DNA of 60,867 nt from Streptomyces lasiicapitis (GTDB taxonomy: Bacteria; Actinomycetota; Actinomycetes; Streptomycetales; Streptomycetaceae): assembly GCF_014646335.1 (NCBI RefSeq), contig NZ_BMNG01000012.1, forward strand, positions 1-60,867, read 5' to 3'. Every line of letters begins with the position of its first letter. The stretch's first letter is position 1. The notes under the pieces were generated by a model. That model was not told the DNA's origin. It did not search any database and was given only the letters and a program-made list of their open reading frames with translations. The translations under genes were made by a program, and so were the position numbers. Shown in pieces: positions 58,749 to 60,867 of the stretch.

Positions 58749-60095
58749 TTGAGCACCGACACCGCGCGGACGGCGGCAGCCGACGAGTCCGCGCAGCGCC
58801 GGCGCGAACAGCGCGGCTGGTACTTCTACGACTGGGCGTGCTCGGTCTACTCGACGAGCGTCCTGACCGTCTTCCTGGGCCCCTACCTCACGGAGATCGC
58901 CAAGTCCGCCGCGGATCCGGACGGCTACGTCCACCCGCTCGGCATCCCCGTCCGCGCGGGCTCGTACTTCGCGTACACGGTCTCCGCGTCCGTCGTCGTG
59001 TCGATCCTGGTGATGCCCCTCGCGGGTGCGGCGGCCGACCGCACCGGCCGCAAGAAGCCGCTGCTGGCCGCTGCCGCCTATCTGGGGGCCGCGGCGACGG
59101 CGGGCATGTTCTTCCTGGACGGCGACCGCTATCTCCTGGGCGGCCTCCTGCTGATCGTCGCCAACGCCTCGCTCGCGGTGTCGATGGTGCTCTACAACGC
59201 CTACCTCCCGCAGATCGCGCCGCCCGAGGAGCGCGACGCGGTGTCCTCGCGCGGCTGGGCCTTCGGCTACGCGTCGGGCGCGCTCGTGCTGATGGCGAAC
59301 CTGGTGCTGTTCCTCGCCCACGACAGCTTCGGCGTCTCCGAGTCGACGGCCGTACGGATCTGTCTGGCCTCTGCGGGCGTCTGGTGGGGCGCGTTCACGC
59401 TCGTGCCGCTCCGGCGGCTGCGCGACCGCAGGAAGGAGCCGTCGGCGGCGGCCGCGCACGGCTGGGGGCAGCTCGCGGCGACGGTGCGCGACATGCGCCG
59501 CCATCCGCACACGCTCGCGTTCCTGCTGGCGTACCTCGTCTACAACGACGGCGTGCAGACGGTGATCTCCCAGGCATCCGTGTACGGCTCCGAGGAGCTG
59601 GGACTCGACCAGTCGACGCTGATCGTGGCGGTGCTGCTCGTGCAGGTGCTCGCGGTGGTGGGCGCCCTCGCGATGGGCAGGATGGCTCGCACATACGGTG
59701 CGAAACGCACGATTCTCGGCTCGCTCGCCGCGTGGACCGTGACGATCGGCGCGGGATTCTTCCTTCCGGCGGGCGCACCGGCGTGGTTCTTCGTGCTCGC
59801 CGCGGGCATCGGACTCGTCCTCGGCGGCACGCAGGCGCTGTCGCGGTCACTTTTCTCGCATCTGGTGCCACCCGGGAAAGAGGCCGAGTACTTCTCCGCG
59901 TACGAGATCAGCGACCGGGGCATGGCCTGGCTCGGGCCGCTGATCTTCGGCCTGACGTACCAGCTCACAGGGTCGTACCGGGACGCGATCGGGTCGCTCG
60001 TGGCGTTCTTCGTGATCGGATTCGCGCTCCTCGCACGCGTTCCCGTACGGCGTGCGGTGCGCGACGCGGGCAATCCCGTACCCGACAGGATTTAG
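58749..60095 (+). CDS. MFS transporter of the UMF1 (Atg22-like) family
   Basis: 448 residues and about 12 membrane helices. RGWYFYDWACSVYSTSVLTVFLGPYL is the characteristic N terminus, YNAYLPQIAPPEERDAVSSRGWAFGYASGAL the core signature, and GGTQALSRSLFSHLVPPGKEAEYFSAYEISDRG the second-half motif. The UMF1 group exports or redistributes metabolites such as amino acids; the substrate is unknown. The TTG at 58749 was chosen because GAGGA lies nine bases upstream. Confidence 0.88.
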   Translation: MSTDTARTAAADESAQRRREQRGWYFYDWACSVYSTSVLTVFLGPYLTEIAKSAADPDGYVHPLGIPVRAGSYFAYTVSASVVVSILVMPLAGAAADRTGRKKPLLAAAAYLGAAATAGMFFLDGDRYLLGGLLLIVANASLAVSMVLYNAYLPQIAPPEERDAVSSRGWAFGYASGALVLMANLVLFLAHDSFGVSESTAVRICLASAGVWWGAFTLVPLRRLRDRRKEPSAAAAHGWGQLAATVRDMRRHPHTLAFLLAYLVYNDGVQTVISQASVYGSEELGLDQSTLIVAVLLVQVLAVVGALAMGRMARTYGAKRTILGSLAAWTVTIGAGFFLPAGAPAWFFVLAAGIGLVLGGTQALSRSLFSHLVPPGKEAEYFSAYEISDRGMAWLGPLIFGLTYQLTGSYRDAIGSLVAFFVIGFALLARVPVRRAVRDAGNPVPDRI

Positions 60096-60181
60096 CAACG
60101 AGCGGCGAAGGCCGGTAGTGTACGCGTTTGGCCTGCCAGGCGGACCGTTACTGCGCGCTGAGGATTCAGAAACGCTGGGTG

Positions 60182-60226
60182 ACATCTGCTGCCAGATGTG
60201 ACAAACCGGGCGCTGGTGGGTACAAC
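60182..60226 (+). promoter_or_regulatory. Putative housekeeping promoter of rbpA with an inverted repeat
   Basis: GTGACA (60198-60203) and TACAAC (60221-60226) are 17 bases apart, a fair HrdB-type promoter. A perfect 7-bp inverted repeat, ACATCTG at 60182-60188 and CAGATGT at 60193-60199, overlaps the -35 region. It may be an operator or the terminator of the upstream gene. Confidence 0.45.
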
Positions 60227-60263
60227 AAGGGGCGGCATACGACGGCGACGCATGACCCTGAAC

Positions 60264-60291
60264 GGGAATCTTTACCGCCGACCGGACGTTG
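60264..60291 (+). promoter_or_regulatory. Sigma-R type promoter of rbpA
   Basis: GGGAAT (60264-60269) and GTTG (60288-60291) are separated by exactly 18 bases, the consensus of sigma-R, the thiol-oxidative stress sigma factor of Streptomyces. rbpA is an established sigma-R regulon member in S. coelicolor, so sequence and prior knowledge agree. Confidence 0.9.
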
Positions 60292-60351
60292 ACCGGATGA
60301 CGACGACAGCGACACCTGTCCTGTGGGCGACAAGCCCGGGAGGCACGATTC

Positions 60352-60726
60352 ATGAGTGAGCGAGCTCTTCGCGGCACGCGCCTCGTGGTGACCAGCTACG
60401 AGACCGACCGCGGCATCGACCTGGCTCCACGCCAGGCCGTGGAGTACGCATGCCAGAACGGACATCGTTTCGAGATGCCGTTCTCGGTGGAGGCGGAAAT
60501 CCCGCCGGAGTGGGAGTGCAAGGTCTGCGGGGCCCAGGCACTTCTCGTGGACGGCGACGGACCTGAAGAAAAGAAGGGGAAGCCTGCGCGTACGCACTGG
60601 GACATGCTCATGGAGCGCCGCACTCGAGAAGAACTCGAGGAGGTACTTGAGGAGCGCCTCGCGGTTCTCAGGTCCGGTGCGATGAATATTGCGGTGCATC
60701 CGCGCGACAGCCGCAAGTCCGCGTAA
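60352..60726 (+). CDS. rbpA: RNA polymerase-binding protein RbpA
   Basis: 124-residue actinobacterial RNA polymerase accessory factor that binds the principal sigma factor and RNA polymerase to help open promoters. The RbpA core domain shows EYACQNGHRF and EWECKVCGAQA with C34, H38, C56 and C59, and the C-terminal sigma-interacting domain reads THWDMLMERRTREELEEVLEERL. The basic linker GPEEKKGKPART is present. The last residues are more basic and are not needed for binding in known members. A sigma-R promoter lies upstream and a long UUCG hairpin terminator follows. Confidence 0.97.
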   Translation: MSERALRGTRLVVTSYETDRGIDLAPRQAVEYACQNGHRFEMPFSVEAEIPPEWECKVCGAQALLVDGDGPEEKKGKPARTHWDMLMERRTREELEEVLEERLAVLRSGAMNIAVHPRDSRKSA

Positions 60727-60750
60727 GCGCACTGGACCGCGGAGCGGAGA

Positions 60751-60800
60751 CACGACGAGGGCGGGCCCGCTGCTTCGGCAGCGGGCCCGCCCTCGTCGTG
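60751..60800 (+). terminator. Very strong rbpA terminator
   Basis: A perfect 23-bp stem (60751-60773 with 60778-60800) closes on a TTCG tetraloop 25 bases after rbpA. It is among the most stable hairpins in the window. Confidence 0.92.
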
Positions 60801-60808
60801 CGTGGTGC

Positions 60809-60867
60809 CCCCCCCCACGGGGGCTCCGCCCCCGGACCCCCGCTCCTCAAACGCCGGAGGGGCTATC
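60809..60867. repeat. Streptomyces dispersed intergenic repeat, truncated by the window edge
   Basis: After the rbpA terminator the sequence reads CCCCACGGGGGCTCCGCCCC, then GGACCCCCGCTCCTC and AAACGCCGGAGGGGCT. I recognise this from many Streptomyces genomes as a REP-like dispersed repeat found next to terminators. It contains two nested palindromes (GGGGGCTCCGCCCC and CCGGAGGGG partners). Confidence 0.7.

Noticed and set aside
1..60867. Mobile elements, integrases, tRNA genes or att sites
   Set aside because: No transposase, integrase, phage or tRNA-like sequence was seen; gene content and composition look like core and stable accessory chromosome.

Overview
The window reads as a Streptomyces chromosome segment: very high GC coding sequence with third-position GC bias, frequent GTG/TTG starts, ATGA/GTGA start-stop overlaps, an actinobacterial conservon, mycothiol-dependent chemistry, the sporulation pair smeA-sffA and rbpA with a sigma-R type promoter. 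I found no integrase, transposase, tRNA or CRISPR array. The left edge carries the 5' leader and promoter region of an rRNA operon that runs off the window on the minus strand, so this is an rrn-crr junction.

Layout. 0.4-2.6 kb: crr and ptsI of the sugar PTS. 2.7-11.4 kb: an unknown protein, acetoacetyl-CoA synthetase, a GH31 glucosidase, a zinc-ribbon Nudix hydrolase, a secreted VanX-like dipeptidase and a coupled DUF35/thiolase-like pair. 11.7-14.1 kb: glpF-glpK. 14.2-22.4 kb (minus): a conservon cvnA-cvnB-cvnC-(5-oxoprolinase)-cvnD, in which a 3.65 kb fused hydantoinase A/B gene sits between cvnC and cvnD. 23-24 kb: a low-complexity membrane protein. 24.1-33.3 kb: a methylamine/glycine-betaine type demethylation cluster (FAD reductase, Rieske ferredoxin, IclR regulator, mycothiol-dependent formaldehyde dehydrogenase, dimethylglycine oxidase-like, sarcosine oxidase-like and Rieske oxygenase). 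33.3-40.9 kb (minus): a three-gene SMC/MukBEF/Wadjet-like complex with no recognisable nuclease partner. 41-46.5 kb: a GntR regulator divergent from an operon of MFS transporter, DUF1445 (D-glutamate cyclase family) and pxpABC 5-oxoprolinase. 47.2-50.8 kb (minus): two GT4 glycosyltransferases and an SGNH hydrolase, translationally coupled. 51.3-60.7 kb: HEAT-repeat and ankyrin proteins, smeA-sffA, a MocR regulator divergent from yczE-like, a glycerophosphodiesterase, a UMF1 transporter and rbpA with a strong hairpin terminator.

How the parts may work together. Two chemically linked 5-oxoproline routes lie about 25 kb apart: an ATP-dependent fused oxoprolinase inside a signalling conservon, and PxpABC fed by a putative D-glutamate cyclase under a GntR repressor. 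The demethylation cluster would take a betaine to glycine, with each step's formaldehyde captured through mycothiol; both divergent arms carry the same ATRGCGCAAC element near their promoters. The most unusual items are the conservon interrupted by oxoprolinase, the orphan SMC-like trio with atypical Walker motifs, an 11-residue amphipathic repeat tail on a glycosyltransferase, and two degenerate tandem-repeat arrays (about 60 bp and 26 bp units) in intergenic DNA.
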